61,929 bases of DNA, taken from the NCBI GenBank assembly GCA_012798865.1, contig JAAZMK010000005.1, forward strand, positions 1-61,929, read 5' to 3'. The position numbers and the translations under genes were made by a program. The DNA comes from Clostridiaceae bacterium. Lineage in GTDB: Bacteria; Bacillota; Clostridia; Saccharofermentanales; DTU023. Below, piece after piece: positions 27,072-36,780 of the stretch (within the stretch, counting starts at the first letter, position 1; each line of letters starts with the position of its first letter). Under the pieces are notes generated by a model, which saw only the letters and a program-made list of their open reading frames with translations, was not told the DNA's origin and made no database searches.

Positions 27072-27106
27072 AAAAGCCGCTGAAACGCAATTGTTTCAGC
27101 GGCTTT
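27072..27106. terminator. Bidirectional terminator between the restriction-modification gene and hppA
   Basis: Perfect 14-base inverted repeat (AAAGCCGCTGAAAC/GTTTCAGCGGCTTT, six-base loop). It sits between convergent genes and has TTTTA on the minus-strand side. It also marks the right edge of the AT-rich island. Confidence 0.8.
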
Positions 27107-27153
27107 ACACTTTATATACTGTATGGATTCAGCTTGCGGTTTCCGCAGCAGCC

Positions 27154-29259
27154 TTAGCCGAACAGTGAGAATGCGAGGAAAATAGAAGCCATTAAGGACG
27201 CGAGTAACGAAACCACGGTAATTTGCGTATTGATGGAAGGTCCCGCCGTATCCTTGAACGGATCGCCGACAGTATCGCCGACGACGGCAGCTTTATGAGC
27301 TTCGGAACCTTTTCCTCCGCAGTTGCCAGCCTCTACGTATTTTTTAGCATTATCCCAGAGTCCGCCTGCATTTGACATGAAAAGCGAGAGCAAGAGACCA
27401 CTGACAATATTGCCGGTAAGGAAACCGCCAATGGCTGAAACACCTCCGACAAAACCGACGATCAGCGTTGCCACGATCGCAAATAGACCGGCGGGAATGA
27501 GTTCCTTCAACGCGCCATCGGTCGCAATGGCGATGCATTTACCATATTCAGGAGCAACGCCTTCCTTACCTTCTTTGAGCCCTTCGATTTCATCAAACTG
27601 GCGATGGATTTCTCCGACCATACGCACGGCGTTCCTGTCCACTCCGCGCATCAACATGGCAGAAAAGACTGCCGGAACAGCTGCGCCGACAATCAAGCCG
27701 AAGAAGACCAAGGGATCGATGATGTCAAAACCCTTCAAGAGAGTTTCTCCCGCCTTGATGATACCCTGCTCAATGGCAGCCCCATTGACCTCGGTCATGT
27801 AGGCGCCCAACATCGAGATGACCGTCAAACCTGCTGCGCCGATGGCAAAGCCTTTCGTGATCGCTTTGACCGTGTTGCCAGCGCTATCCAACTCATCCGT
27901 AATTTCCAATGCATCCTCTCCCAAGTCCGCCATCTCGACCAAACCGCGCGCATTGTCGACGATGGGACCGTAGGCGTCATTCGAGACGATCATGCCCACG
28001 ATGGACAACATGCCAACTGCGGACATCGCGATGCCGTACATGGCATAGCCGCTACCCAACGGATCACATAACAAGTAAGCCACCAAAGAAGCGACGGCAA
28101 TCCCCACCATGGCAGGAAGCACGCTGAGGAATGAATAGGAGATACCGGAAAGAATGGTAAAAGCCGGACCGGATTTCGACATATTGGCAACGGCACGAAC
28201 GGGTGGACGCTCATCATTAGTGAAATAATCGGTCGTCAGCCCAATGATCAGTCCGACAGCGAGTCCGACAGCCGCGGCTCCCCATACTCTCCAGGAGAAA
28301 TTAAGTAAAGCAGTCAGTCCCGCAGTCAAGGCTAGATAGACAGCCGTTGTCACATACGTGCTGAAATTCAAGACGCGTGTGGGATTCGCGCCTTCTTTCA
28401 AACGAGCCGTGCCGACGCCGATGATGGATGCCAACAATCCTACGGCAGCGTAGCAAAAAACCGCCATGACATTGAGATTTCCGCCGACCTGTTGGTCAAG
28501 CGATATCCCCATAACCAAAGCGGCAGCCATAGCGGCAACGTTGGAGTCAAACAAGTCGGCTCCCATGCCCGCGACATCACCGACGTTATCGCCGACATTA
28601 TCGGCAATAACGGCAGGATTGCGCGGATCGTCTTCCGGCAAGCCGAGCGTCACTTTGCCGACGAGGTCGGCACTGATATCCGCCGTCTTCGTAAAAATAC
28701 CGCCGCCCGCCTTGGCAAACAGCGCCATGGTGCTGGCGCCGAAGCTGAAACCCAACATGGTTAACGCATCGCCTGTCAGAGCATAAATAGCACAGACTCC
28801 CAAGAGGCTGGAACCGACGACAGCCATGCCCATCACCGCTCCTCCACGGAAACCGCTGAGGAAAGACAGGCTCCTTCCATGCTTGGCGGCGGTCTCTGCA
28901 GCGCGCACATTGGCTCGCGTAGCGACGGCGATACCGATTTTCCCCGCTAGTCCGGAGAAAATGGTGCCGGTGATATATGCCACAACCATCCAGATGTTGT
29001 CTAGGACGCCTCCTTGCCAAATCGGCTTAGGCAGGAAAAACAAAATCAAGCAAGCGACTACTAGGCAAAAATACGCCAAATAGCGATACTCGCGCTTAAG
29101 AAAAGTGTTAGATCCGTCACGAATCAACTCGGATAACTCTAGCGCTCGCTTGTTCTCAACCTTGACACCTGTCAGCCAGCGGTAAAGCAACCAAGCGACG
29201 ATGAACGCCAATATGCTGACCGCAAATGAAACGACAAGAACAATATTCAATTGATCCAT
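27154..29259 (-). CDS. hppA: Membrane-bound proton-translocating pyrophosphatase, K+-independent type
   Basis: 701-residue, about 16-helix integral protein that couples pyrophosphate hydrolysis to ion pumping. Substrate motifs are intact: DDPRNPAVIADNVGDN and VGDVAGMGADLFDS in the middle and GNTVKAITKGFAIG near residue 465. The Lys and Thr in that last motif (where K+-dependent enzymes have Ala and Gly or Ala) mark the K+-independent class, which pumps H+ in known members. Monocistronic, with its own leader containing a hairpin. The ATG follows GAAAGGAAGG. Confidence 0.95.
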   Translation of the reverse strand: MDQLNIVLVVSFAVSILAFIVAWLLYRWLTGVKVENKRALELSELIRDGSNTFLKREYRYLAYFCLVVACLILFFLPKPIWQGGVLDNIWMVVAYITGTIFSGLAGKIGIAVATRANVRAAETAAKHGRSLSFLSGFRGGAVMGMAVVGSSLLGVCAIYALTGDALTMLGFSFGASTMALFAKAGGGIFTKTADISADLVGKVTLGLPEDDPRNPAVIADNVGDNVGDVAGMGADLFDSNVAAMAAALVMGISLDQQVGGNLNVMAVFCYAAVGLLASIIGVGTARLKEGANPTRVLNFSTYVTTAVYLALTAGLTALLNFSWRVWGAAAVGLAVGLIIGLTTDYFTNDERPPVRAVANMSKSGPAFTILSGISYSFLSVLPAMVGIAVASLVAYLLCDPLGSGYAMYGIAMSAVGMLSIVGMIVSNDAYGPIVDNARGLVEMADLGEDALEITDELDSAGNTVKAITKGFAIGAAGLTVISMLGAYMTEVNGAAIEQGIIKAGETLLKGFDIIDPLVFFGLIVGAAVPAVFSAMLMRGVDRNAVRMVGEIHRQFDEIEGLKEGKEGVAPEYGKCIAIATDGALKELIPAGLFAIVATLIVGFVGGVSAIGGFLTGNIVSGLLLSLFMSNAGGLWDNAKKYVEAGNCGGKGSEAHKAAVVGDTVGDPFKDTAGPSINTQITVVSLLASLMASIFLAFSLFG

Positions 29260-29337
29260 AAAAAACCTTCCTTTCAGGTTTTAACAATACCAAGCCAACG
29301 CTTCATCGCATTTTTTGGATAAGCGATACGAACGAAA

Positions 29338-29392
29338 CCCTCCCGGAAGACTCGTCCCGAGAGGGATTGTTCTCTTGCTAGAGAATAGTATA
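29338..29392 (-). promoter_or_regulatory. hppA promoter -10 and leader hairpin
   Basis: A TATACT box (29387-29392) is followed on the minus strand by an inverted repeat, arms 29338-29346 and 29357-29365 (CCCTCTCGG/CCGGGAGGG, one G-T pair), then GTTTCG. The hairpin is either the terminator of the upstream lipoprotein gene or an attenuator in the hppA leader. Confidence 0.45.
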
Positions 29393-29451
29393 TCAGAAGA
29401 CGGCACGAGCAGAAAAAAGATATCAGATTAAAAGGATGCGGAAGACGGACA

Positions 29452-31242
29452 TTATTTGCTCTGCGGGCGCTCGCGCGTGAGAATAGGATACGCAAAGAGT
29501 GTGTCGAGGGGCGCGTCGGTATGGACGACCCTGCTCTCTAGCGCGACCTCCTTATAGCCCGCTCCCAAAGGAATGAACAGCCATTCCCGGAGCAGCCATT
29601 CCGCAAGCGCTTGGTAGCGTGCGACGATATAGGAGCGAGAATGACCGGCAGGAAAAGACTCGAGCACGTCTCGCGCACGGATGACGTCGAACTCTTTTCC
29701 CGTGACGAGTCCGCCGCCTTGCTTGCTCGGTATCGCAGCGATCCTTCCGATTGTCTCAACGAATGTCTCATTAACGGACGATTCCATGTAGGCGAGTTCA
29801 TAGTCCCCGCTCGTCAATGCGTCGCGCCACTCATCCGGATCAAGAGGTTGCACGTTAATCGCCAGGCCCTGCTCTTCCGCCATTTTTGCGTACTGAAAAC
29901 AGGCTGAACCGATGCGACCTGAACACTCGGGATAGATCAGAGTCAAGGGTTTCATGGGCACGCCGTCCAAATAAATCATATCGCCTGACTGGCGTGTCAT
30001 CCCCGCTTCTTCAATCAACGTATCAAAGACTTGATCGGACACTTCACCGAAAACCGATTCCAACGCATTCTTGTCCAGCCTCTCCATAACGGATGGTATG
30101 GAAAGAGCGTCTCTCCTCGCGATATCGATCGGGTATCCCGACCATAATGCGCCTGTTTTTTCGGGATCCGCGATGGCGACGAGCAGATGACGGAAGGGTC
30201 GTCGCCCGAGTTCCTCTCGGCTGCCGTAATTGATCGCCAGTCCGCCCAGCACCTGCCCCGAATAAATAGTGTGAAGATCCGGATTGAGTCGTTCCTCCGG
30301 CACTCGATATTCCTCGCTAGCCTTTCCCTCGCCCGGATCATTCTCGGCGATCAACAAATCAATCTCGGAATTTTCTATGGCATAGAATGCAAAAGCGGTT
30401 TGTGCGTACTTCAAGATCGTCAGGTATAAAGGCTTGGAGTCGTCTTCAACGGAATGCCTGATGAACGAAATCGATGAGGCGTCTTCTTGGTAAAATTTCC
30501 AAGGTCCTGTACCGACGACGCGCGTCAATCGGTCGAGCAACGAATCCACGTCAGAAGCATTAGAAACGGCATCTTCCCAAATATGCCGCGCTGCAATCAA
30601 CATATGTGATAGCGTATCAAGGATGTGCCAACCGGCGTTCTTTTCATTTCCTTGGAGCGAAATGTCAAGCGTGTAATCGTCCTCTGCTCTCACATCAATC
30701 ACATAACGGGAAAACACTTTTCCCTTATCCGTATTGAATTTCCGGTGGGCATCCATCGTGAATATAACGTCTTGAGCCATGAGAGAATAACCATCGTGCC
30801 ATAAAACATCTTCACAGAGAGTGATTTTAAGGCTTTGGTCGCTCAATTCAAATGATTCCGCCAGAACGGGTCGATACACGAATTGAGTCGGTTCAAAGAC
30901 AAACAGCGTTTGATAAACGGGCTGATAGAAACCGGACGGATCAACGGGAAACAACCGCGTACCCGATGCAAACGGATTCAAGTTTAAACGATCAGGGGCA
31001 TTGACCCCGACCATCAAGCGATCGTTTCGATCGCCGGGCAAGCCTCTCATATGGAAGGAATCGTTAGGCAGCAAGGGATCCGTAGCGGACGGAACCGTCA
31101 CCGTTGTCGGATTCACAAGTTCCGACTCCGAAGGAACAGGAAGCATTTGAGGTGAGCAGGCAAATAGCAGTGCGACCAGCAACACGCATGCCGCCGCAAT
31201 CGATAGACGCCGAGATTTTTTGTATCGCTGACAACCTCTCAT
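29452..31242 (-). CDS. Family 5 extracellular solute-binding lipoprotein
   Basis: 596 residues. A signal peptide with positively charged start and lipobox (LLFACS, Cys near residue 29) precedes a long SBP_bac_5 (OppA-like) domain, recognised by the PVLAESFELSDQSLKITLCE and MAQDVIFTMDAH segments typical of peptide/nickel-binding proteins. It would bind oligopeptides or similar ligands outside the cell. No permease or ATPase gene is next to it, so it is an orphan binding protein that must share a transporter or act otherwise. Confidence 0.85.
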   Translation of the reverse strand: MRGCQRYKKSRRLSIAAACVLLVALLFACSPQMLPVPSESELVNPTTVTVPSATDPLLPNDSFHMRGLPGDRNDRLMVGVNAPDRLNLNPFASGTRLFPVDPSGFYQPVYQTLFVFEPTQFVYRPVLAESFELSDQSLKITLCEDVLWHDGYSLMAQDVIFTMDAHRKFNTDKGKVFSRYVIDVRAEDDYTLDISLQGNEKNAGWHILDTLSHMLIAARHIWEDAVSNASDVDSLLDRLTRVVGTGPWKFYQEDASSISFIRHSVEDDSKPLYLTILKYAQTAFAFYAIENSEIDLLIAENDPGEGKASEEYRVPEERLNPDLHTIYSGQVLGGLAINYGSREELGRRPFRHLLVAIADPEKTGALWSGYPIDIARRDALSIPSVMERLDKNALESVFGEVSDQVFDTLIEEAGMTRQSGDMIYLDGVPMKPLTLIYPECSGRIGSACFQYAKMAEEQGLAINVQPLDPDEWRDALTSGDYELAYMESSVNETFVETIGRIAAIPSKQGGGLVTGKEFDVIRARDVLESFPAGHSRSYIVARYQALAEWLLREWLFIPLGAGYKEVALESRVVHTDAPLDTLFAYPILTRERPQSK

Positions 31243-31302
31243 GAAAACCTCCGACAGTTGGACAATTCACTGAAATTATTTTAACATGAGCCGGTGGGTA
31301 AC

Positions 31303-32007
31303 ATGAAACGACAAGCAATACGAAAAGATCGCCCTTGGTTGCGAGCGCTTATCCGCGTGATTGCCGTCATATTGGGGGTTTTTCTTGCGGTATCGGGTTC
31401 CATTCTCTTCATTTATGTCTATATCTCAATCAAGGGGAATGTTCGCACGTTCAAACTTCATGATCTGCCTCAGGGTGTCGACTGTATCATCGTCCTGGGA
31501 GCCCAAATCATAGGCAACCGCACTCCTTCACCTATGCTGCAAGATCGCCTCGACGGTGCCGTCGAGCTGTACCGGGCAGGTATATCGGATCGTATCATCG
31601 TATCCGGCGATCACCGCGAGGACAATTACAACGAACCCCTCGTCATGTATAGATATCTCCTCTCAAAAGATATCCCGGATGAAGCGATTTTCATGGATCA
31701 CTTCGGGCTCGATACATACGATTCTATCTACCGCGCCATTCACGTTTTTCAAGTAAAGTCGGCTGTCATCGCAACACAGCGATTCCACTTGCAGCGAGCG
31801 CTGTACATCGGAGGCAAACTCGGGTTGAACTGTGTCGGGTATGCAACAAATCCGCGCTCTTACTTGTCTGCTCCATACTTCATTGCTCGTGAGGTGGGTG
31901 CCCGCTTGAAAGCTGTATACGAAACAAATACCGACGCGCCTCCGGGAAGAATGAGTCCGCCTTACCCGATTTCCGGCGACGGTCGAGGCACGCGAAAGTC
32001 GTTCTGA
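31303..32007 (+). CDS. SanA/YdcF-family (DUF218) membrane protein
   Basis: About 234 residues: one N-terminal membrane helix (residues 15-40) and an extracytoplasmic DUF218 domain with the VDCIIVLGAQI start, the DRLDGAVELYRAG segment and a TQRFHLQRAL segment. Family members such as SanA and YdcF affect envelope barrier properties, but their reaction is not established. ATG 31303 is taken, behind GGTGGG; a GTG at 31294 would add three residues. Divergent from the binding lipoprotein. Confidence 0.85.
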   Translation: MKRQAIRKDRPWLRALIRVIAVILGVFLAVSGSILFIYVYISIKGNVRTFKLHDLPQGVDCIIVLGAQIIGNRTPSPMLQDRLDGAVELYRAGISDRIIVSGDHREDNYNEPLVMYRYLLSKDIPDEAIFMDHFGLDTYDSIYRAIHVFQVKSAVIATQRFHLQRALYIGGKLGLNCVGYATNPRSYLSAPYFIAREVGARLKAVYETNTDAPPGRMSPPYPISGDGRGTRKSF

Positions 32008-32118
32008 GTTTTTACTGCCACGCTAATCAGTTTCAGATGTCGAGTACTTGTCAATCACACGACAAACCGTTCGGGTATTTATTTTGAGAAGAAGTGTTCG
32101 TATCGAATAATTTTACCG

Positions 32119-33198
32119 TTAATTTAGAGCGGATGCGGCGCTTCGCTCCTTTGCGACGCGTACAGCGCGAACATTTGTGGCGAGAACGTTCACGGCAGTG
32201 AATAGTTCGACGCCGGCACTGACAGCCGTTTGGGTCTCCGCTAAAACTGACTGAGTGCTCGAACCATAAACGATCGCCAAATCGAGATCAAGGATCACAC
32301 CGTACGGCTCTTTATGCACCTTCTGATCGACAACATCTTCCACGCCGTCGACTCTCAATGCGAGAACACTGACGAGATCTTTCATCGCCTGATCGGACAT
32401 CGCGTAACTGCCAAGCGTTGAAAAAGTCGGTCGCACGACCGTGCGGTCATAGTCCGCAGGGTTTTGCGCACCCAACGGGTTAAATACGCTGGCGAGGTCG
32501 ATTTTTTGCCATAGTCTGGCAAGCGGCTCCGTCAGGCTGCCGGAAAACTCGTGTTTAATCTCCATACTTGGAACGGGAATCGTGTGTTTTCCTTCCGACA
32601 AGCGCGTTTGTTTTGCCTGATTTCGTTCACTTTCTGTCGAAACATCTTCGATTCTGATCTTGATCGACGGCTGGTTGAGCCAGAGATTTTCGCAAATACG
32701 GGACAGCATCGCATCCGACGTACCGAGTACCATCAATGCGCTGGGAAGTCGCTCAACTAAAGTGCGCCTCATACTCTCTGCACGCGCGGGATCGAGGAAC
32801 AGCGCCTGCCTCACCGATTCCATTTTCGACTCCGCTCGTTTGGCGGAAGAACCGGCGATGATGGCGCCGCCGTGAATCAGGAGACCGTCATCGATGATAT
32901 AGTCGATCTTGTACTCGCGCGCAACACTGATGGCACGCGTCGACTTACCCGTCCCGCTCGATCCGACAAATGAGATAACGGCAATGTTCCCGAGCGTTTC
33001 ACGTATTTCGTTCTGTGTCTGTTCTTCATACGCGATATTGCGCTCGTTCATCTGCGTGATAACGGCATCAGCCAATCTTCCGAACGGATTGAAAATCGGC
33101 TCAGGCACATGCGACTCGCGCTCTCGCCTGAGCTCAGTCGTGCGCTCTTTTTCGGATTTGCGCAAATCACGTCGTCGTTTGAGCCAACCGTAGATCAT
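32119..33198 (-). CDS. P-loop ATPase fused to an Asp23/Gls24-like domain
   Basis: 359 residues. The first part is basic, then a P-loop GSSGTGKST at about 79-87 starts a nucleotide-binding domain (with LDPARAESMRRTLVERLP nearby). The last 85 residues form an Asp23/Gls24-like domain (VSVALRVDGVEDVV-type start, then a GVILDLDLAIVYG strand). Asp23 proteins are small membrane-associated envelope-stress proteins, normally stand-alone. No membrane helix seen. It follows yebC by two bases and is last in the serS-yigZ-yebC run. Role unknown. Confidence 0.75.
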   Translation of the reverse strand: MIYGWLKRRRDLRKSEKERTTELRRERESHVPEPIFNPFGRLADAVITQMNERNIAYEEQTQNEIRETLGNIAVISFVGSSGTGKSTRAISVAREYKIDYIIDDGLLIHGGAIIAGSSAKRAESKMESVRQALFLDPARAESMRRTLVERLPSALMVLGTSDAMLSRICENLWLNQPSIKIRIEDVSTESERNQAKQTRLSEGKHTIPVPSMEIKHEFSGSLTEPLARLWQKIDLASVFNPLGAQNPADYDRTVVRPTFSTLGSYAMSDQAMKDLVSVLALRVDGVEDVVDQKVHKEPYGVILDLDLAIVYGSSTQSVLAETQTAVSAGVELFTAVNVLATNVRAVRVAKERSAASALN

Positions 33199-33200
33199 CG

Positions 33201-33938
33201 CTATGCGTCATCCTCCCGCGCCCAATTATGATAGACATCCTGCACATCGTCGTTATCTTCCAAGAGATCGATAAGTTTTGCCATATTCGATATCATTTCC
33301 TCATCTTCAAGCTCAACCCATGTAAGAGGAATAGGACCGAGCTCTTGTGCAGCGAATTCATACGTTGAGGCAAGCGCGTCGCGCACCGCTGCAAATTCAG
33401 TCGGAGGCGTCGTGATCTCGATGATGTCTTCCTGTTCAAGATCGACATCTTCAGCGCCCGCTTCAAGTGCGTCCATGAATACTTGCTCGTCATCGAGTGC
33501 ATCATGGCGCTCGATGACGAGCGTTCCCTTGCGCTCGAACTGAAAAGCGACACATCCGTCGGATCCGAGATTCCCGCCGAATTTGTCAAAGATATGCCTC
33601 ACTTCACCGGCCGTTCTGTTACGATTGTCCGTCAGTGCGCGCACCATCACCGCCACGCCGCCGGGACCGTACCCTTCGTATTGGATCTCCTCCATGACAT
33701 CGGAAGAACTATCACCTGCCGCACGGCTGATGGAGCGTTGAATATTGTCGTTCGGCATATTGTATGACTTCGCTTTTGCGACGACATCACGGAGAACGGT
33801 GTTTTTCTCCGGATCAGGACCGCCCATGCGCACGGCAACCTGTATTTCACGCCCGATCTTTGAAAAAATCTTGGCGCGCTTTTCGTCGACAGCGCCCTTG
33901 CGCCGCTTGATGTTGCTCCACTTTGAATGACCAGCCAT
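33201..33938 (-). CDS. yebC: YebC/PmpR-family regulatory protein
   Basis: 245 residues with the invariant start MAGHSKWSNIKRRKGAVDEK and the GPGGVAVMVRALTDNRNRT segment. YebC proteins act as transcriptional regulators and, in recent work, as factors that help ribosomes at proline stretches. A -10-like TATAAT (34012-34017 on the minus strand) in the 179-base gap upstream suggests its own promoter. Two bases separate it from the ATPase-Asp23 gene. Confidence 0.95.
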   Translation of the reverse strand: MAGHSKWSNIKRRKGAVDEKRAKIFSKIGREIQVAVRMGGPDPEKNTVLRDVVAKAKSYNMPNDNIQRSISRAAGDSSSDVMEEIQYEGYGPGGVAVMVRALTDNRNRTAGEVRHIFDKFGGNLGSDGCVAFQFERKGTLVIERHDALDDEQVFMDALEAGAEDVDLEQEDIIEITTPPTEFAAVRDALASTYEFAAQELGPIPLTWVELEDEEMISNMAKLIDLLEDNDDVQDVYHNWAREDDA

Positions 33939-34117
33939 AAATCCTCCGATCGATCTTAGTTACGGTCTAAACACGATGACGACGCGACAAACCGTCAGTC
34001 TTCGTTCATCCATTATACACGCTTGTAAAAAGACAGTTCTGTGTCAATCGTCGGGATGTTGGAGTCGGTAAACCGACGATCGCGAACATCGATTCAAACC
34101 GACCGCATTCAGACAAA

Positions 34118-34780
34118 TCAAGGAGCGGAATCAATGAAGAGCGTCGATTCAAGCCACTGCTCACCTGCGTGCTCCCACACTGCTTCACCGGAAGAATAAT
34201 TCATAATCATCTCATGAAGCGAATCGACGCGGTCATCGGTTGCGCCGACGATCCAGCGAACGGAAGCTCCGAATTCAGGCGTCCTCTGAAAATACCCGCC
34301 CGCCTCAATGCGACCTGAAAGCTGGTGGTAAACAGAATAATCCGTCACGACGGAGAATGTCTGGCAGCGGATGTATTCGATCGGTTGCGCTTCGAATAGA
34401 GCGCCCCGCGCACCATATGAATAGGCGCGCGTCAGACCTCCCGTTCCCAACTTGACGCCGCCGAAGTAGCGCACGACGACAATGGCTACGCGGTCGATTT
34501 CTTCTCTCAGAATCACCTCAAGAACTTGTCTGCCCGCGGTACCTTGAGGTTCTCCGTCATCGGAGAACCGTTGCAATTGTACAGGGCGGTCAATTCGCCA
34601 TGCATAGACGTAGTGAGTCGCCTCAGGATATTGAACGCGCGTGTCTTCCAAAAAAGCGGTCGCATCTTCGGCAGATTCAATCGGTCGGCAAATGCCGATA
34701 AAACGCGAGCCGCGTTCAAAAAATTCAAAGCAGCCTTCGCGCCGGACTGTCGTAAATCGATCAGACATTGCCCTCGGCAA
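34118..34780 (-). CDS. yigZ: YigZ/IMPACT-family protein
   Basis: 220-residue member of the UPF0029/IMPACT family: an N-terminal domain with the DDGEPQGTAGRQVLEVI and YFGGVKLGTGGLTRAY segments, then a DUF1949 ferredoxin-like domain. Relatives associate with translation or stress signalling; the exact reaction is not known. Its start lies inside the end of serS (20 bases overlap from 34780, or 8 from an ATG at 34768), so it is translationally coupled to the synthetase. Confidence 0.92.
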   Translation of the reverse strand: MPRAMSDRFTTVRREGCFEFFERGSRFIGICRPIESAEDATAFLEDTRVQYPEATHYVYAWRIDRPVQLQRFSDDGEPQGTAGRQVLEVILREEIDRVAIVVVRYFGGVKLGTGGLTRAYSYGARGALFEAQPIEYIRCQTFSVVTDYSVYHQLSGRIEAGGYFQRTPEFGASVRWIVGATDDRVDSLHEMIMNYSSGEAVWEHAGEQWLESTLFIDSAP

Positions 34781-36056
34781 GCGGGCGAATAATCTCTATA
34801 CCGTGCATCCACGGTCTCAAGACTTCCGGAACAACGATCGACCCGTCGGATTGCTGACACTGTTCAACGAGCGCCGGAATGATACGCGATGTCGCGAGCC
34901 CCGAACCGTTCAATGTGTGACAGAAGTCGACCTTGCCCGTGTCCGCTCTCCTGTATCGGATATTGCCTCTTCTAGCCTGGTAATCGCCTGCAGTGGAGAC
35001 GGAACTGACTTCCTTGTAGATTTGCATGCTGGGAATCCAGATTTCGATGTCATATGTCTTGCGCATTCCCGCGGAGCAGTCACCTGCCGCCAGACGGCTG
35101 ATGCGATGAACGAGTCCCAAGCCTTCGACGAGCCTAGCGGCTTTTCGCACCAATTCCTCGAACGCTTCTTCGGAATCTTCGGGGCGCGTATACTGGAACA
35201 TCTCCACTTTATTGAACTGATGACCGCGAATCATCCCGCGCTCTTCCGCGCGATACGAACCCGCTTCTTTACGGTAGCAGGGCGTGTAAGCGAAATACTT
35301 TTTCGGCAATTCATCTTCCGACAGTATTTCGTCGGCATGGATGTTCGTCAGAGCCGTTTCCGCCGTCGGAAGCAAGAATTGAAATTCATCGCCTCCGCCT
35401 CTGAGCTGAAAAACATCATCCTCAAACTTCGGGAATTGTCCACCGACGTAGCCGCAGGAATAATTCAGAATATGCGGAGGCAACATCATCTCGTACCCGT
35501 CGTTCAGGTGATCGTACACGAAATAGTTGAGAAGCGCCCACTCAAGTACAGCGCCGGCTCCGCGATAAATCCAATAACCGCTTCCTGAAAGCTTGACGCC
35601 TCTCTCGTAGTCGATCATACCGGTTGATTCGACAAGGTCAACATGATTTTTCACCGCGGCATCTACAGGCATGGGCTCGCCCCATACGGAGACGATTTCA
35701 TTGTTTTCTTTGCCGCCCGCAGGAATATCGTCAGCAGGAATATTGGGAATGCCTCTCAGAAATTCCTGTTGCTCCTCAGTCATCTTGTTGACCATGATAT
35801 CGTTTTCCTTGATCCGGTCACTGAGTTGGCGGAGACTTTCCGTCCATTGTGAGATATCGCCGCCTTCTTTTTTGATCATCGGAATCTCGGCGGACTTCCT
35901 GTTGCGCTCGGCTTTCAGCTCTTCATTCTCATGCATCATGGCACGCCGCTTCGCATCGGCCTCAAGAAATTCCGTAAAGTCAATATCAAAACCGCGCCGC
36001 GCCAGCTTTTCGCTCACTTCCTGCGGGTTGTTCCTGATATAAACAATATCCAGCAT
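34761..36056 (-). CDS. serS: Seryl-tRNA synthetase
   Basis: 431 residues. The N-terminal coiled-coil arm (about 30-100) precedes the class II catalytic core with motif 2 (FRAEAG-like CYRKEAGSYRAEERGMIRGH) and motif 3 (NGSGLATSRIIPALVEQ). Charges tRNA-Ser with serine. The gap to the upstream lipoprotein gene is only 72 bases and has no T-box leader. The ATG follows GAGGATAG. Confidence 0.97.
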   Translation of the reverse strand: MLDIVYIRNNPQEVSEKLARRGFDIDFTEFLEADAKRRAMMHENEELKAERNRKSAEIPMIKKEGGDISQWTESLRQLSDRIKENDIMVNKMTEEQQEFLRGIPNIPADDIPAGGKENNEIVSVWGEPMPVDAAVKNHVDLVESTGMIDYERGVKLSGSGYWIYRGAGAVLEWALLNYFVYDHLNDGYEMMLPPHILNYSCGYVGGQFPKFEDDVFQLRGGGDEFQFLLPTAETALTNIHADEILSEDELPKKYFAYTPCYRKEAGSYRAEERGMIRGHQFNKVEMFQYTRPEDSEEAFEELVRKAARLVEGLGLVHRISRLAAGDCSAGMRKTYDIEIWIPSMQIYKEVSSVSTAGDYQARRGNIRYRRADTGKVDFCHTLNGSGLATSRIIPALVEQCQQSDGSIVVPEVLRPWMHGIEIIRPLAEGNV

Positions 36057-36128
36057 TTATCTATCCTCCTCTCAGGACATCAACATAATCCACACAATAG
36101 GCGGCATCTATTCTAACACGAGCTGCGA

Positions 36129-36752
36129 TCAATCATCGTTGTTTCCGTGCAACGCTTCCTCGACGAAATGATCCATCAGACCTTTGTCAATCGATGCCGG
36201 TATTACACCGACAAAAAAACCTTCACGATCGATCAAGTACGTCGTCGGCAGACCAGTAATCGCATACTGCCCAAAAATCTTTCCGCCCACATCAAACAAC
36301 ACGGGGAATGTCAGGTTTTCCTCATTTAAGAATAATTTCATTTCCTCGACGGTCATTTCTCTTATCTCATCGGACATCGCACCTTCTGCCACCGCCTCGG
36401 ACGGGTAGACAACACCGAGAACGGCGACTTCACCCTGATTTTGCGCACGATCCCTGTAAAGCCGCTCGACATCCTGTAACTCCAATGAACTAGACTCGTA
36501 CCACGTCGCCCAAAATGTCAAATACACAATCTTGCCGCGGTAATCCGACAGTCTATGTACGTTCCCAAACTGGTCCACCAATTCAAACTCCGGCGCCAAG
36601 GAGTGACCGCGCGCATTTGTTCGCAAAGGTTCCGTCGCCTCAGGATTGTTTTCATCGCTCTGACAAGCCGAGCATATGGATAGGAGAGAAATAAGAAGTG
36701 CCGTCACGCACATCACCGTCAACATCGTCCGCTTCTTTTTAATAATGCTCAT
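36129..36752 (-). CDS. TlpA/ResA-like lipoprotein lacking the redox cysteines
   Basis: 207 residues from ATG 36752, with lipobox LSICSAC (Cys30). The rest has the thioredoxin fold of TlpA/ResA: FELVDQFGNVHRLSDYRGK, then TFWATW, and the cis-proline segment GLPTTYLIDREG. Where active relatives have WCxxC, this one reads WYESS, so both catalytic cysteines are missing and it cannot act as a dithiol oxidoreductase. It may be a binding or chaperone-like derivative. A longer frame to 36827 would run into the YitT gene. Confidence 0.85.
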   Translation of the reverse strand: MSIIKKKRTMLTVMCVTALLISLLSICSACQSDENNPEATEPLRTNARGHSLAPEFELVDQFGNVHRLSDYRGKIVYLTFWATWYESSSLELQDVERLYRDRAQNQGEVAVLGVVYPSEAVAEGAMSDEIREMTVEEMKLFLNEENLTFPVLFDVGGKIFGQYAITGLPTTYLIDREGFFVGVIPASIDKGLMDHFVEEALHGNNDD

Positions 36753-36780
36753 TAACGCCTCATTTTCTACCCAAGATTGA

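Noticed and set aside
20529..27106. tRNA-Val as integration site of a mobile island
   Set aside because: The region beyond it is AT-rich, but no repeat of the tRNA 3' end is seen near 27 kb and no integrase gene is present.
36057..36128. T-box leader for serS
   Set aside because: The gap is only 72 bases and lacks the T-box sequence.
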